Counted from the first letter of the stretch, positions 1 through 6,704 are shown. The stretch: 8,593 nucleotides of DNA from Verrucomicrobia bacterium UBA5540 (GCA_002423675.1 DINM01000076.1:1278-9870), one strand, 5' to 3'. Translations and numbers: made by a program. The notes: generated by a model not told the origin, from the letters alone.

Positions 1-44
1 CCCAGCGACGGAGTATCGTCCGCCGGATAGTTGCGACGGGCGAA

Positions 45-554
45 TTATTTTTTCATGCCGTAGTGACTGACCATCATTTGCAGGTCTTCGAGAAGGTCTT
101 GCAAATCCTGTTCGTGCTCCAGTTCCTGCTCGATGATCTGCAGAGCCAGATTGTAGGTGATTTGATCGGTGTCGCGCGTTATTTTCATCAGCTTGTCATA
201 CACGCTGATGGCGCACTGTTCACCGCGAATGTTCTGTTCGAGCACGTTCTGCACAAACGGATCCGTCGGCGGTTCGTATTCGCAATTGGTGAGCTTGAAC
301 CAATCGGCAGGCGAGAGCACCGGTGTACCGCCGAGCTGGGTGATGCGTGTGCTGAGCAGTTCGGCATGACCCATTTCTTCGGTGGCATGCTGTACCAGCT
401 CGGCGATGACGGCATCTTTCATCGGCCCGGCGACGACTTTGGAGCCAACCCAGTATTGATAATGCGCCAGCCATTCATCGGCCAATGCTTTATTCAGGAG
501 CGTCAGCAGTTCATTAACGTCCATACCGACAATTTCTATTCCGCGACTTCCCAT
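45..554 (-). CDS. Dps-like ferritin (DPSL / thioferritin)
   Basis: This 169-residue protein is a ferritin-fold four-helix bundle. The family oxidises and stores iron and detoxifies peroxide in the cytoplasm, usually as a 12-subunit cage. The di-iron ligand pattern is complete: E27, E60-x2-H63, E112 and E144-x2-H147. Two cysteines, C91 and C114 (in the GEQCAI stretch before the third helix), sit where the thioferritin or DPSL subgroup has its characteristic cysteine pair. This separates it from classical Dps and from haem bacterioferritin. The conserved stretch ALADEWLAHYQYW near the N-terminus also fits that subgroup. The start at 554 is favoured by a GGGAGG Shine-Dalgarno sequence six bases upstream. 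A second ATG at residue 11 has no such site. It lies 26 bases downstream of the membrane-protein gene and is probably co-transcribed with it. The subgroup call is from memory of family sequences, but the ligands are directly visible. Confidence 0.9.
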   Translation of the reverse strand: MGSRGIEIVGMDVNELLTLLNKALADEWLAHYQYWVGSKVVAGPMKDAVIAELVQHATEEMGHAELLSTRITQLGGTPVLSPADWFKLTNCEYEPPTDPFVQNVLEQNIRGEQCAISVYDKLMKITRDTDQITYNLALQIIEQELEHEQDLQDLLEDLQMMVSHYGMKK

Positions 555-580
555 GACTGTCCTCCCTTTTTGTTTTTAAA

Positions 581-850
581 TTACATCTGCGGCGGCTCGT
601 CTCCTAATCCGATTTTCCGTAGACACCAGCCGGATTTCTTAAGCAGAAGCCAACCGACCGCGCCCTGAACCAGCGGCTGAATCATCCCCGCAAGCAACCG
701 GATAAACACAGCTTTAAAGGGAGTGTCGCCTTTAAATATAAGCTGAATCAGTGTTCCTAGAAGTACCGAACCGGCCCCGATGAGCGCCAGAACACTGATG
801 TAGATACCCAGCAGTTTAATTCCAATGGAGACCCAATCTGTTTTTTGCAT
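581..850 (-). CDS. Small two-helix membrane protein, function unknown
   Basis: This 89-residue hydrophobic protein is not one I recognise. Two membrane segments are visible, about residues 13-39 and 47-70, joined by a short loop containing KGDTP. After the second helix comes a basic tail (LLLKKSGW, LRKIG), then an acidic end (GDEPPQM). By the positive-inside rule this tail is probably cytoplasmic. The frame stays open upstream to a TTG at 901, but the ATG at 850 is preferred because AGAGGCG lies at good spacing before it and the upstream extension would be a basic, non-conserved-looking leader. It precedes the Dps-like ferritin gene by 26 bases on the same strand, so the two are likely one transcript. 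That raises, but does not show, a link to iron or redox stress. Confidence 0.6.
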   Translation of the reverse strand: MQKTDWVSIGIKLLGIYISVLALIGAGSVLLGTLIQLIFKGDTPFKAVFIRLLAGMIQPLVQGAVGWLLLKKSGWCLRKIGLGDEPPQM

Positions 851-918
851 ATGAACGCCTCTTTTCGGCGAGCAGATTAACGATTTTCGTAAAAAATGCA
901 ACCAGCCGAATCCCGGTG

Positions 919-927
919 ATTTTAACA
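919..927 (-). promoter_or_regulatory. Candidate extended -10 promoter for the membrane protein-ferritin pair
   Basis: On the minus strand the bases read TG-T-TAAAAT, an extended -10 element with five of six matches to TATAAT. No good -35 accompanies it, which extended -10 promoters tolerate. Transcription would begin near 912 and give a leader of about 60 bases before the ATG at 850. Sequence evidence only. Confidence 0.3.
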
Positions 928-936
928 GGATTGCTA

Positions 937-965
937 TTGCGCTCCGGCGATCACGTTCCTAGTAT
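937..965 (+). promoter_or_regulatory. Candidate sigma-70 promoter for the receiver-domain gene
   Basis: TTGCGC (937-942) and TAGTAT (960-965) are separated by exactly 17 bases, about 40 bases before the ATG at 1007. The -35 box matches consensus only in its TTG and the -10 box in four of six positions. The call therefore rests mainly on spacing and position. Confidence 0.4.
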
Positions 966-1006
966 CCGCCCTGACAAAAAAGTAAGGCCGATCCCGACAA
1001 AACAGG

Positions 1007-1753
1007 ATGAAAAAGATTTTTCTAATGGATGACGATCCGTTTGTGACGACGCTCTATAAAGCGCGCCTCCAGCACGAGGGCTTTATGGTCGATGCACTGA
1101 ACGACAGTCGCGAAGCAATCAGTAAATTAGAGCAGTTTATGCCCGATCTGCTGGTGCTGGATCTGCATATGCCTGTAGTCAGCGGTGTGGATCTGCTCCG
1201 CCAGATCCGCTCGAGCGCCAACACGCATCTGAGAACCCTGCCGGTTGTCGTCCTCTCCAGCGGTCACGTGCGCGATTTAATCGACGAAGTCGGCCCGCTT
1301 GGCGTTCAGAAGATTTTCGTTAAGATGCAATGCCCGCCGAATACGTTGATCGCCGGCATCAAGGAAGTGCTGGCTAACCATTCGCGTAAAAGAAACTCAT
1401 TGGATGCCGCCGCCGAAGCGACCGGCGGGTTTTCCACCGCCAGTCTGTCCGGTCTGCTCGAGCAGTTTACAACCTCCGACAAACAAGAGGATCTGCATAA
1501 TCTGTTGCTCGAAATCTACAAAGCTGCCTGGACACGCATCAGCAAAGGACTGCGGGACGACGAAACCACGCCGCGCGGCAAATTGAGCCGCGCTCTGCAG
1601 AAACTGATTCAGGATCTCTACGATCACCCGGAACACATTACGCCGTCTACCAAAGAGACCGTGAGCAAGGGACTGAACAAGCTGGCGCAGTTCGACGAAG
1701 AGGTGCTCGGCTCGGAAACAGCGCTGAAAAACCTGCTGGCCGATCTAAACTGA
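1007..1753 (+). CDS. Response-regulator receiver protein with an unrecognised C-terminal domain
   Basis: This 248-residue protein begins with a CheY-like receiver domain, about residues 1-125. The acidic pocket is D8, D9 and D10, the phospho-acceptor is D52 (in LLVLDLHMP), the switch serine is S84 or S85, and the conserved lysine is K106. The proline that normally follows this lysine is replaced by methionine. The remaining residues, about 126-248, are charged and probably helical. They resemble no DNA-binding, GGDEF, HD or ATPase output domain that I recognise. No histidine kinase is in the window, so the partner is unknown. The start at 1007 has only a weak ribosome-binding site (CAGG immediately before the ATG), but starting at the next methionine (residue 7) would truncate the first receiver strand. 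The gene converges on the secretion-type ATPase gene. A role in controlling surface motility or secretion is possible but is inference only. Confidence 0.85.
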   Translation: MKKIFLMDDDPFVTTLYKARLQHEGFMVDALNDSREAISKLEQFMPDLLVLDLHMPVVSGVDLLRQIRSSANTHLRTLPVVVLSSGHVRDLIDEVGPLGVQKIFVKMQCPPNTLIAGIKEVLANHSRKRNSLDAAAEATGGFSTASLSGLLEQFTTSDKQEDLHNLLLEIYKAAWTRISKGLRDDETTPRGKLSRALQKLIQDLYDHPEHITPSTKETVSKGLNKLAQFDEEVLGSETALKNLLADLN

Positions 1754-1760
1754 GTCCATG

Positions 1761-1777
1761 TTTCCAACCATTGGAAA
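1761..1777. repeat. Palindrome copy 1, TTTCCAA-CCA-TTGGAAA
   Basis: A perfect inverted repeat with 7-bp arms and a 3-base spacer, seven bases after the stop codon of the receiver-domain gene. It is one of five related copies in the window, all between genes. Confidence 0.85.
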
Positions 1778-1791
1778 AACGGGGCAAATTT

Positions 1792-1808
1792 TTTCCAGAC
1801 CTTGGAAC
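1792..1808. repeat. Palindrome copy 2 (degenerate), TTTCCAG-ACC-TTGGAAC
   Basis: This copy matches the shared pattern with two arm mismatches (inner G/T and outer T/C), leaving TTCCA and TGGAA as clean half-sites. Its spacer ACC equals that of copy 5 and is the reverse complement of the copy 3 spacer. Its centre is 31 bp from copy 1 and 42 bp from copy 3. Confidence 0.65.
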
Positions 1809-1822
1809 CGGCGAAGCCGGTT
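1806..1822. terminator. GC-rich hairpin between convergent genes, possible terminator
   Basis: AACCGGC-GAA-GCCGGTT forms a perfect 7-bp stem with a three-base loop. It lies 53 bases past the receiver gene stop and 34 bases past the ATPase stop on the opposite strand. Only three T bases follow on the plus strand and there is no T-tract on the minus strand. It is therefore a weak intrinsic terminator at best, although its position between convergent genes suits a bidirectional one. It overlaps the right end of palindrome copy 2. Confidence 0.35.
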
Positions 1823-1832
1823 TGCAGATTCA

Positions 1833-1851
1833 TTTTCCAAGGTTTGGAAAA
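1833..1851. repeat. Palindrome copy 3, TTTTCCAA-GGT-TTGGAAAA
   Basis: A perfect inverted repeat with 8-bp arms. It ends four bases from the stop codon of the minus-strand ATPase gene. Read on the minus strand its core is identical to copy 5. Confidence 0.85.
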
Positions 1852-1855
1852 CGAA

Positions 1856-3565
1856 TCAATCCTCTTCATCGTCTTCGCTGACGCGCAGAACTTCTTCGAT
1901 CGTTGTGACGCCCGCTAAAACCTGCCGCCAGCCATCCTCGCGCAGGGTATGAAGTCCGTGGCGCATGGCCTCGCGTTTGATATCGTTGGCCGGAGCGCGA
2001 TTGATGATAAGCGGGCGAATATGATCGTCTACGGTTAAAATTTCGTAAATGCCGGTGCGGCCTTTGAAGCCGGAGCTGCGGCATTCATCGCATCCGGCCG
2101 GTTCATAAACCGGATGTTCGGCCAGTTTCTCGACCGGAAACCCTTCTTTGCGCAGCATCTCTTTTTTTGCCTCATCCAGCTCAAGCGGCTTGCGGCAAGA
2201 GGGACAAAGCCGGCGGATAAGGCGCTGCGCGACGATGCCTTCGACGGCAGAGGCGACGAGAAACGGTTCGATTCCCATGTCGAGCAGACGACTGATGCTG
2301 GCGGCGGAGTCGTTGGTGTGCAGCGTACTGAAAACAAGATGACCGGTGAGCGCGGCGCGGATGGATATTTCCGCAGTGTCGCGGTCGCGGATTTCTCCGA
2401 CCATAATAACATCGGGATCCTGACGCAAAAAGGTGCGCAGGGCGTGAGCGAAGGTGAGCCCGATTTCGGGCTTCATCTGTACCTGATTGACGCCGGCCAT
2501 TTCGTATTCGATCGGGTCTTCGGCGGACATGATGCGAATGTCGACCGAGTTAATGGTGTGCAGCCAAGCATAGAGCGAGGTGGATTTCCCTGAACCGGTC
2601 GGGCCTGTACAGAGCAGGATGCCGTGCGGACGGGTGATCATACGTTTGAGAATTTTTTCGTCCGGAGCGCTAAGGCCAAGCTGCTCCATGCCGATCATGC
2701 CGCTTCCGCGCAGAAGCAGACGAAGGCTGACGCTTTCGCCGTAAACCGTCGGCATGGTGGAGACACGCACATCGATTTCTTCGCCCTGAATGCGCAGGCT
2801 GATGCGCCCATCCTGCGGCAGACGTTTTTCGGCGATGTCCATATTGGCCATGACCTTGATGCGCGAGATGATGGAAGACTGAAACCGTTTGAGCGTGGCG
2901 GGAACGGGGGTCTGAATCAAAACCCCGTCGATGCGATAGCGAATGCGCAGATCGACTTCCAGCGGTTCAATGTGAATATCCGTGGCGCGATTTTGATGTG
3001 CTTCCCAAATAATCTGGTTAACGAATTTAACGACGGAGGCTTCTTGATCGAGTTCACTGAGGTCCTGCTTGAAGAGGCCTTCTTCGTCGAGGGTGATACG
3101 GTCGTCGTCCTGCATCATGCGGTCGAGCGTTTCGGCACCAACACCATAGAGACGCTTCGCTGCGGCCGCGATATCGTTGGCCGGACTGAGTGCCAGCTTG
3201 ATGCGTCCGCCGGTGACGAGTCGCATGGCATCAATCAAGCCGGGTTGCAACGGATTGGCGGTGGCGATGCACAGCGCCCCGTTTTCTTCGGAGACCGGCA
3301 TGATGTTGTATTGAAATACGGCTTTGGGCGGAACTTTGGCGAGCAACTCGGGGTCAATCTCTGCTTTGGCCAGCCGCATAAAGGGCAGATTCATCACACC
3401 GGCCAGTTTTTCGAGAAAAAGTTCTTCTTTAACTCCGGTTGTCTCAACGACCGTCTCTGTGAAGGCGGCACCCGCTTCGGCAACGGCGGGTAGAAGTCCC
3501 TTCACCTGTTCCGGTGTAAAGAGTTCCGTTTGCTGCAGTAAATCCGCTAGCTGGCCGTTTTTCAT
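1856..3565 (-). CDS. GspE/PulE/PilB-family secretion or type IV pilus assembly ATPase
   Basis: This 569-residue hexameric ATPase type powers type II secretion or type IV pilus extension from the cytoplasmic face of the inner membrane. The order is an MshEN-type N-terminal domain (about residues 1-145), a linker, then N2 and catalytic domains. Visible motifs are the Asp box (ATDIHIEP from 194, with RYRIDG at 209-214), the Walker A motif GPTGSGKST at 321-329, the Walker B region DPDVIMVGEIRD at 383-394, and the His box ending FSTLHT at 412-417. A zinc site is formed by C454-x2-C457 and C492-x2-C495. All catalytic features look intact and the length is normal. The gene starts one base after the lpxA stop (TGA-G-ATG), so translation is probably coupled. 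No gspD, gspF, pilC or pilin gene is nearby, so I cannot tell GspE from PilB. The family call is certain; the system is not. Confidence 0.95.
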   Translation of the reverse strand: MKNGQLADLLQQTELFTPEQVKGLLPAVAEAGAAFTETVVETTGVKEELFLEKLAGVMNLPFMRLAKAEIDPELLAKVPPKAVFQYNIMPVSEENGALCIATANPLQPGLIDAMRLVTGGRIKLALSPANDIAAAAKRLYGVGAETLDRMMQDDDRITLDEEGLFKQDLSELDQEASVVKFVNQIIWEAHQNRATDIHIEPLEVDLRIRYRIDGVLIQTPVPATLKRFQSSIISRIKVMANMDIAEKRLPQDGRISLRIQGEEIDVRVSTMPTVYGESVSLRLLLRGSGMIGMEQLGLSAPDEKILKRMITRPHGILLCTGPTGSGKSTSLYAWLHTINSVDIRIMSAEDPIEYEMAGVNQVQMKPEIGLTFAHALRTFLRQDPDVIMVGEIRDRDTAEISIRAALTGHLVFSTLHTNDSAASISRLLDMGIEPFLVASAVEGIVAQRLIRRLCPSCRKPLELDEAKKEMLRKEGFPVEKLAEHPVYEPAGCDECRSSGFKGRTGIYEILTVDDHIRPLIINRAPANDIKREAMRHGLHTLREDGWRQVLAGVTTIEEVLRVSEDDEED

Positions 3566-3566
3566 C

Positions 3567-4340
3567 TCATCTCACGATTCCGACTTTTGATGTGCGGATA
3601 AAGTTGATCAGGTGCTGTACTTCCGGCGTGGAGGGCAGCTCTTTTTCCATTTTTTCAAGCGTTTCGGCCAGTGGCGCCTTCTGCCGGTATAGAAGCCGGT
3701 ACGCCTCTTTGATCGCGGCCCGGGATTCTTCGGAGACACCGCGGCGCTCCATGCCGATTTTATTGAACCCGCGAATTTCGACATCAAGCCCATCGGCAAT
3801 CATATACGGCGGAACGTCTTTGGTGGCTTTGGTGTACCCGCCGAGGAATGCCATCGTTCCGATCCGGCGGAACTGAACAACTCCGGAAAGCCCTTCAATG
3901 ATGGCAAAGTCCTCTACGATGACATCGCCGGCGAGCTGGGTGCCGTTGGCGATGATCACACCGTTTCCGACCTTGCAGGCGTGAGCCACATGGCTGTAGG
4001 CCATGAGCAGGCAGCCGGATCCGACTTCAGTCATTTCACCGTCGTTTGTACCGGCATTAATGGTGACGCATTCGCGGATGACGGTTTTGTCGCCGACGAT
4101 CACGCCGGGCGCGCCGCCTTTGAATTTGAGATCCTGCGTGGGGCCACCGACGCGGGCAAAGGGATGGATAATGCACCCTGCTCCGATCGTTGTGTTTCCA
4201 TCGACGACCGCGTGCGCCATTAATTCAGCACCATCGCCGATTTTCACACCGGGGCCGACGATACTGTACGCTCCCAGTTTAACGTCCGCACCGAGCACGG
4301 CACCTTCGCTGACAATTGCTGTGGGATGAATATTGCTCAT
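3567..4340 (-). CDS. lpxA: Acyl-ACP--UDP-N-acetylglucosamine O-acyltransferase LpxA
   Basis: This 257-residue cytoplasmic enzyme does the first step of lipid A synthesis, moving a 3-hydroxyacyl chain from acyl-ACP to the 3-OH of UDP-GlcNAc. Residues 1 to about 190 are hexapeptide repeats of the left-handed beta-helix (for example HPTAIVSEGAVLGADVKLGAYS). The catalytic region is SHVAHACKVG at 116-125, where H120 matches the general-base histidine of E. coli LpxA (H125) and H117 matches H122. DVPPY at 175-179 and a C-terminal helical domain with YRLLYR complete the family pattern, and the length is typical. It follows fabZ by seven bases, with AGGA inside the end of fabZ serving as ribosome-binding site. 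This fabZ-lpxA order is widespread. Both enzymes draw on 3-hydroxyacyl-ACP, one for elongation and one for lipid A. It is followed by an ATPase gene rather than lpxB. Confidence 0.97.
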   Translation of the reverse strand: MSNIHPTAIVSEGAVLGADVKLGAYSIVGPGVKIGDGAELMAHAVVDGNTTIGAGCIIHPFARVGGPTQDLKFKGGAPGVIVGDKTVIRECVTINAGTNDGEMTEVGSGCLLMAYSHVAHACKVGNGVIIANGTQLAGDVIVEDFAIIEGLSGVVQFRRIGTMAFLGGYTKATKDVPPYMIADGLDVEIRGFNKIGMERRGVSEESRAAIKEAYRLLYRQKAPLAETLEKMEKELPSTPEVQHLINFIRTSKVGIVR

Positions 4341-4347
4341 ATTCCGA

Positions 4348-4779
4348 TTATCCTGCGGAGCTGAACATCAGATCGGCTTCAGACACCAGCTTGTCTTCGA
4401 CAAACGCCTTGGCGTGTACTTTGGAAAGGCGCGGCTTGGCGTTGACAATATCGATCTCCATCCGGAGCTGGTCGCCGGGTACAACGGGCCGGCGGAAGCG
4501 GGCATTATCAATGGCTGCAAAAAAGGAGATCTTGCCTTCGCCGCCGAACATTTTGTTAAGGAGAATGCCGGCGACCTGCGCCATGGCTTCCATCTGCAGA
4601 ACACCGGGCATAACCGGCTTGCCGGGAAAGTGGCCCTGAAAGAACAGCTCGTTGAAGGTCAAATTTTTGATGCCGACGATCCGTTTGCCTTCTTCAATCT
4701 CGAGGATGCGGTCGACGAGCATAAAGGGATAACGGTGCGGCAGGATGTTCAAAATTTCATTGGCTTCAATTACGGACAT
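4348..4779 (-). CDS. fabZ: 3-hydroxyacyl-[acyl-carrier-protein] dehydratase FabZ
   Basis: This 143-residue hot-dog-fold enzyme dehydrates 3-hydroxyacyl-ACP to trans-2-enoyl-ACP in type II fatty-acid elongation. The N-terminal ILPHRYPFMLVDR block is diagnostic. The catalytic histidine is H50 in GHFPGKPVMPGVLQMEAMAQ and the catalytic glutamate is E64 in the same block, equivalent to H54 and E68 of E. coli FabZ. The length is standard, and the protein is not fused to LpxC as in some relatives. AAGGAG about ten bases before the ATG supports this start. It is the first gene of an apparent three-gene operon with lpxA and the secretion-type ATPase. It is read from a promoter just upstream at 4821-4849. 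Confidence 0.97.
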   Translation of the reverse strand: MSVIEANEILNILPHRYPFMLVDRILEIEEGKRIVGIKNLTFNELFFQGHFPGKPVMPGVLQMEAMAQVAGILLNKMFGGEGKISFFAAIDNARFRRPVVPGDQLRMEIDIVNAKPRLSKVHAKAFVEDKLVSEADLMFSSAG

Positions 4780-4820
4780 GCGGAGGGTCTCCTTTTGTTT
4801 AAAATGAATTCAGGCTGGTG

Positions 4821-4849
4821 ATTATCTTTAAAACCGGGGTTCTGTTCAA
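4821..4849 (-). promoter_or_regulatory. Sigma-70 promoter for fabZ-lpxA-ATPase
   Basis: On the minus strand TTGAAC (4844-4849) and GATAAT (4821-4826) are separated by 17 bases, with five of six matches in the -10 box. Transcription would start near 4814 and leave a leader of about 35 bases before the fabZ ATG at 4779. The promoter sits immediately after the stop codon of the upstream YkgJ-type gene, suggesting fabZ is expressed independently of it. Confidence 0.6.
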
Positions 4850-4852
4850 CGC

Positions 4853-5188
4853 TTAAACTGCGCCGGTTTCATCCGGCGCATCCAGTGCGGGGCACCCCTC
4901 TGCGACCCGCCAGCCAAACGGGAAGTCACGGCACTGATCCGGACGAGCCTTATAGAGCGAACAGCGGTTCTCTTTCAGGAGAATACAGCTTCCGTCGGGC
5001 GCGTTAGTCAGACTCAGCTGGCAACGATTGGCAGCCAGCTCGGTATACCGGGCAATAAACGCCTCTTCGGACAGCCCGGCGGCGGCGGCCAAACGGGTAA
5101 TATCCGTATCGATCAGCAGAACGTGGCCGGACCAACGGCAGCAGGCGCCGCACTGTTGACATTTAAATGAACGTTTCAATGAATCCAT
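4853..5188 (-). CDS. YkgJ-type cysteine-cluster protein (CxxCxxCC family)
   Basis: This 111-residue protein carries the cysteine pattern of the YkgJ or UPF0153 family, described as a zinc- or iron-chelating domain whose biochemical role is unsettled. The first cluster is F-K-C-x2-C-x2-C-C (C10, C13, C16, C17). Further cysteines are C56, C68, C76, C86 and C99. The ending RCSLYKARPDQCRDFPFGW is the family's typical second half. No signal peptide or membrane segment is seen, so it should be cytoplasmic. The frame extends to an ATG at 5233. The ATG at 5188 is preferred because GGAGA lies about nine bases upstream and family members begin shortly before the first cysteine. It is divergent from the lipoprotein gene and separated from fabZ by a promoter. 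No specific function is assigned. Confidence 0.85.
   Translation of the reverse strand: MDSLKRSFKCQQCGACCRWSGHVLLIDTDITRLAAAAGLSEEAFIARYTELAANRCQLSLTNAPDGSCILLKENRCSLYKARPDQCRDFPFGWRVAEGCPALDAPDETGAV
4859..4880 (-). terminator. Strong hairpin at the end of the YkgJ-type gene, weak terminator candidate
   Basis: TGCGCCGG and CCGGCGCA form a perfect 8-bp stem around a six-base loop, inside the last codons of the gene and ending four bases before the stop codon on the minus strand. The sequence after it on that strand begins GTTTAAG and lacks a proper T-tract, so termination here is uncertain. Coding constraint could also explain it. Confidence 0.25.
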
Positions 5189-5226
5189 GGTCCATGTTCT
5201 CCGAATGTTATTTAAAAGCGATTGGA

Positions 5227-5256
5227 TTGACATAAAACCCTTTAAATATGAATATA
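5227..5256 (+). promoter_or_regulatory. Candidate promoter for the lipoprotein gene
   Basis: A perfect TTGACA (5227-5232) is followed by an AT-rich stretch, TATGAATATA, at 5247-5256, where a -10 box should lie. No window there matches TATAAT well, so the -10 position is uncertain. Transcription from about 5262 would exclude a start codon at 5248 and supports the ATG at 5320. Confidence 0.4.
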
Positions 5257-5319
5257 CCGCACTTGCTCGCTATGGAGTGCGCGGCAAAAGGTTTAACAAT
5301 CAGAGGGAGAATTCTGTAC

Positions 5320-6471
5320 ATGATCACGCTCGTCAAGAAAACAAACGTTACCCGTCTCTTCGCCGCCGCTGCTCTCTTGAGCTTGTTTACAGCCTGCTCG
5401 AAGGAACCGCAGCAAGAAGCCGCACAGGCTACAACACCGGGAACCGAATCCATTGATCTGGCCCAACCCGATCAGCAAACTCCGGATTTGTTTGAGCAGC
5501 CCCTCCAGCCCAACCCGCTGGCAATCGATGCAACAGACGTCGTTGTAACCGTCGACGGAGAAAACATCACGCACGGCGAAATCATGCAGGGCGTACAAAT
5601 GAACATGATGCAGATGGGCCGCAAGATTCCGCAGCAACAGCTCGCCCAGATGACCGGACAGATTTACAAAAACGTAACCGACACACTGGTCGCCAACATC
5701 CTGCTCACCCAAGCTGCTGAAAAATCAAGCCTGACCGTCAACGACGACGAGCTGGCTCAGGAAATTTCCAATATTGAATCCAACGCCCCGGCAGGCAGCT
5801 CGCTGACTAACGCACTGGCTGAAAACAACATCGACTTCGCTGACTGGAAAAAAGACCTGCGCAAACAGTGGCTGGTTCGTAAACTGGTCGATGAAAAAAC
5901 CGCTGACGTCGCCGAAGCCGCTGCTCCGGAAATTGCCAAATTCTACGAAGACAATATCGACTCCTTTAAAGTCCCGGAAAACGTAACCGCCAGCCACATC
6001 CTCGTGGCTTTCACCCCGGAAGATACCGATGCGACCAAGGCGCAGAAGAAGAAAGACATTGAAAAAATCCACGCCGAACTCCTCGCAGGCGGCGACTTTG
6101 CTGAAATCGCCTCCAAAGTTTCAGACTGTCCCAGTAAAAAACAGGGAGGATCGCTCGGCACCTTCACCCGCGGACAGATGGTTCCGGAATTTGAAAAAGC
6201 CGCGTTCTCGCAAGATATCGGAACCATCGGCGACGTGATCGAAACCCAGTTCGGCTATCACATCATCAAAGTCACCGACCACAAACAAGCCTCTGTCCGT
6301 CCGCTGGCTGAAGTGAAAGATCAGCTTCAGCAGTACCTGACCGGAAAGAAAAAGCAGGAAGCGCTGCTGGTTTATATCGATGAGCTGAAAGCCAAAGCAA
6401 CGATCGAAAATCATACCCCGGATTTCGACGCGGCCGCTGAAACCGTTCCTGAAGCTCCTGCTGCTAAATAA
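5320..6471 (+). CDS. SurA/PrsA-like peptidyl-prolyl cis-trans isomerase, lipoprotein
   Basis: This 383-residue periplasmic foldase is probably anchored to a membrane by lipid. The N-terminus has a basic start (VKKTNVTR), a hydrophobic core (LFAAAALLSL) and a lipobox-like FTA-C with lipid cysteine C26. The -3 phenylalanine is slightly unusual. A Gln/Pro-rich linker follows. A SurA N-like chaperone region begins at about 74 (VVVTVDGENITHGEI), and one parvulin domain spans about 224-321. Parvulin landmarks are SHILV with H226, C270 in SDCPS, GGSLG at 276-280, M287, F291, and H314 in FGYHII. A helical tail follows. The frame extends to 5248, but GAGGGAG lies about ten bases before the ATG at 5320 and the signal peptide begins directly after it. 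Clients are unknown; outer-membrane proteins are the usual ones for SurA. It stands alone with its own terminator. Confidence 0.92.
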   Translation: MITLVKKTNVTRLFAAAALLSLFTACSKEPQQEAAQATTPGTESIDLAQPDQQTPDLFEQPLQPNPLAIDATDVVVTVDGENITHGEIMQGVQMNMMQMGRKIPQQQLAQMTGQIYKNVTDTLVANILLTQAAEKSSLTVNDDELAQEISNIESNAPAGSSLTNALAENNIDFADWKKDLRKQWLVRKLVDEKTADVAEAAAPEIAKFYEDNIDSFKVPENVTASHILVAFTPEDTDATKAQKKKDIEKIHAELLAGGDFAEIASKVSDCPSKKQGGSLGTFTRGQMVPEFEKAAFSQDIGTIGDVIETQFGYHIIKVTDHKQASVRPLAEVKDQLQQYLTGKKKQEALLVYIDELKAKATIENHTPDFDAAAETVPEAPAAK

Positions 6472-6493
6472 AACGGGGACTCCCCGGCACAAC

Positions 6494-6525
6494 AAAAAAG
6501 CGTTCCCTTTCGGGGACGCTTTTTT
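6494..6525. terminator. Bidirectional Rho-independent terminator
   Basis: AAAAAAGCGTTCCC pairs with GGGGACGCTTTTTT around a TTTC loop: a 14-bp stem with one wobble, flanked by A-tract and T-tract so that it works on both strands. It ends the lipoprotein gene on the plus strand and the tRNA-Leu transcript on the minus strand. A smaller hairpin, CGGGG-ACT-CCCCG at 6474-6486, lies just after the lipoprotein stop codon. Confidence 0.95.
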
Positions 6526-6539
6526 ATACAATCGTAAGA

Positions 6540-6624
6540 TGGTGCGCTCGAGAGGACTCGAACCTCCACACCTTGCGGCACAAGAACCTGAATCTTGCGT
6601 GTCTACCAATTTCACCACGAGCGC
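6540..6624 (-). tRNA. tRNA-Leu (anticodon CAG)
   Basis: The minus strand folds as a class II tRNA. The acceptor stem is GCGCTCG with CGAGCGC, then A and an encoded CCA end. The D-loop region includes AAATTGGTAGACAC. The anticodon stem is CAAGA/TCTTG around the loop TTCAGGT, which gives anticodon CAG, decoding CUG. A long variable arm (GCC-GCAA-GGT) and a T arm GGAGG-TTCGAGT-CCTCT complete it. The length of 85 bases and the long variable arm are normal for leucine. Confidence 0.97.
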
Positions 6625-6648
6625 GTTTTCTGCAAAAACAGAGCGCGT

Positions 6649-6676
6649 ATTAAACAGGAACTTTTCACAAAGTCAA
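6649..6676 (-). promoter_or_regulatory. Promoter for tRNA-Leu
   Basis: On the minus strand TTGACT (6671-6676) and TTTAAT (6649-6654) are 16 bases apart, each matching consensus in five of six positions. Transcription would begin near 6642, about 18 bases before the tRNA 5' end. It is back to back with the promoter of the DUF4186-type gene. Confidence 0.65.
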
Positions 6677-6704
6677 CGGTTTCGAAAACGATTTTCTTTA
6701 CCCC

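Noticed and set aside
1..44. Possible gene or terminator at the left edge
   Set aside because: There is too little sequence. No T-tract hairpin follows the ferritin gene and no coding start is visible.
880..890. ACGA-TTT-TCGT inverted repeat upstream of the membrane protein gene
   Set aside because: The 4-bp arms are too short to support an operator without further copies.
2624..3493. Plus-strand frame of 289 codons opposite the ATPase gene
   Set aside because: It is antisense to an intact, motif-complete ATPase and its product resembles no protein family. It is open only because of the codon bias of the real gene.
6684..6696. GAAAA-CGA-TTTTC inverted repeat between the tRNA-Leu and DUF4186-type promoters
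   Set aside because: It is a short A/T-rich repeat that can easily arise by chance, with no second copy in the window of the same form.
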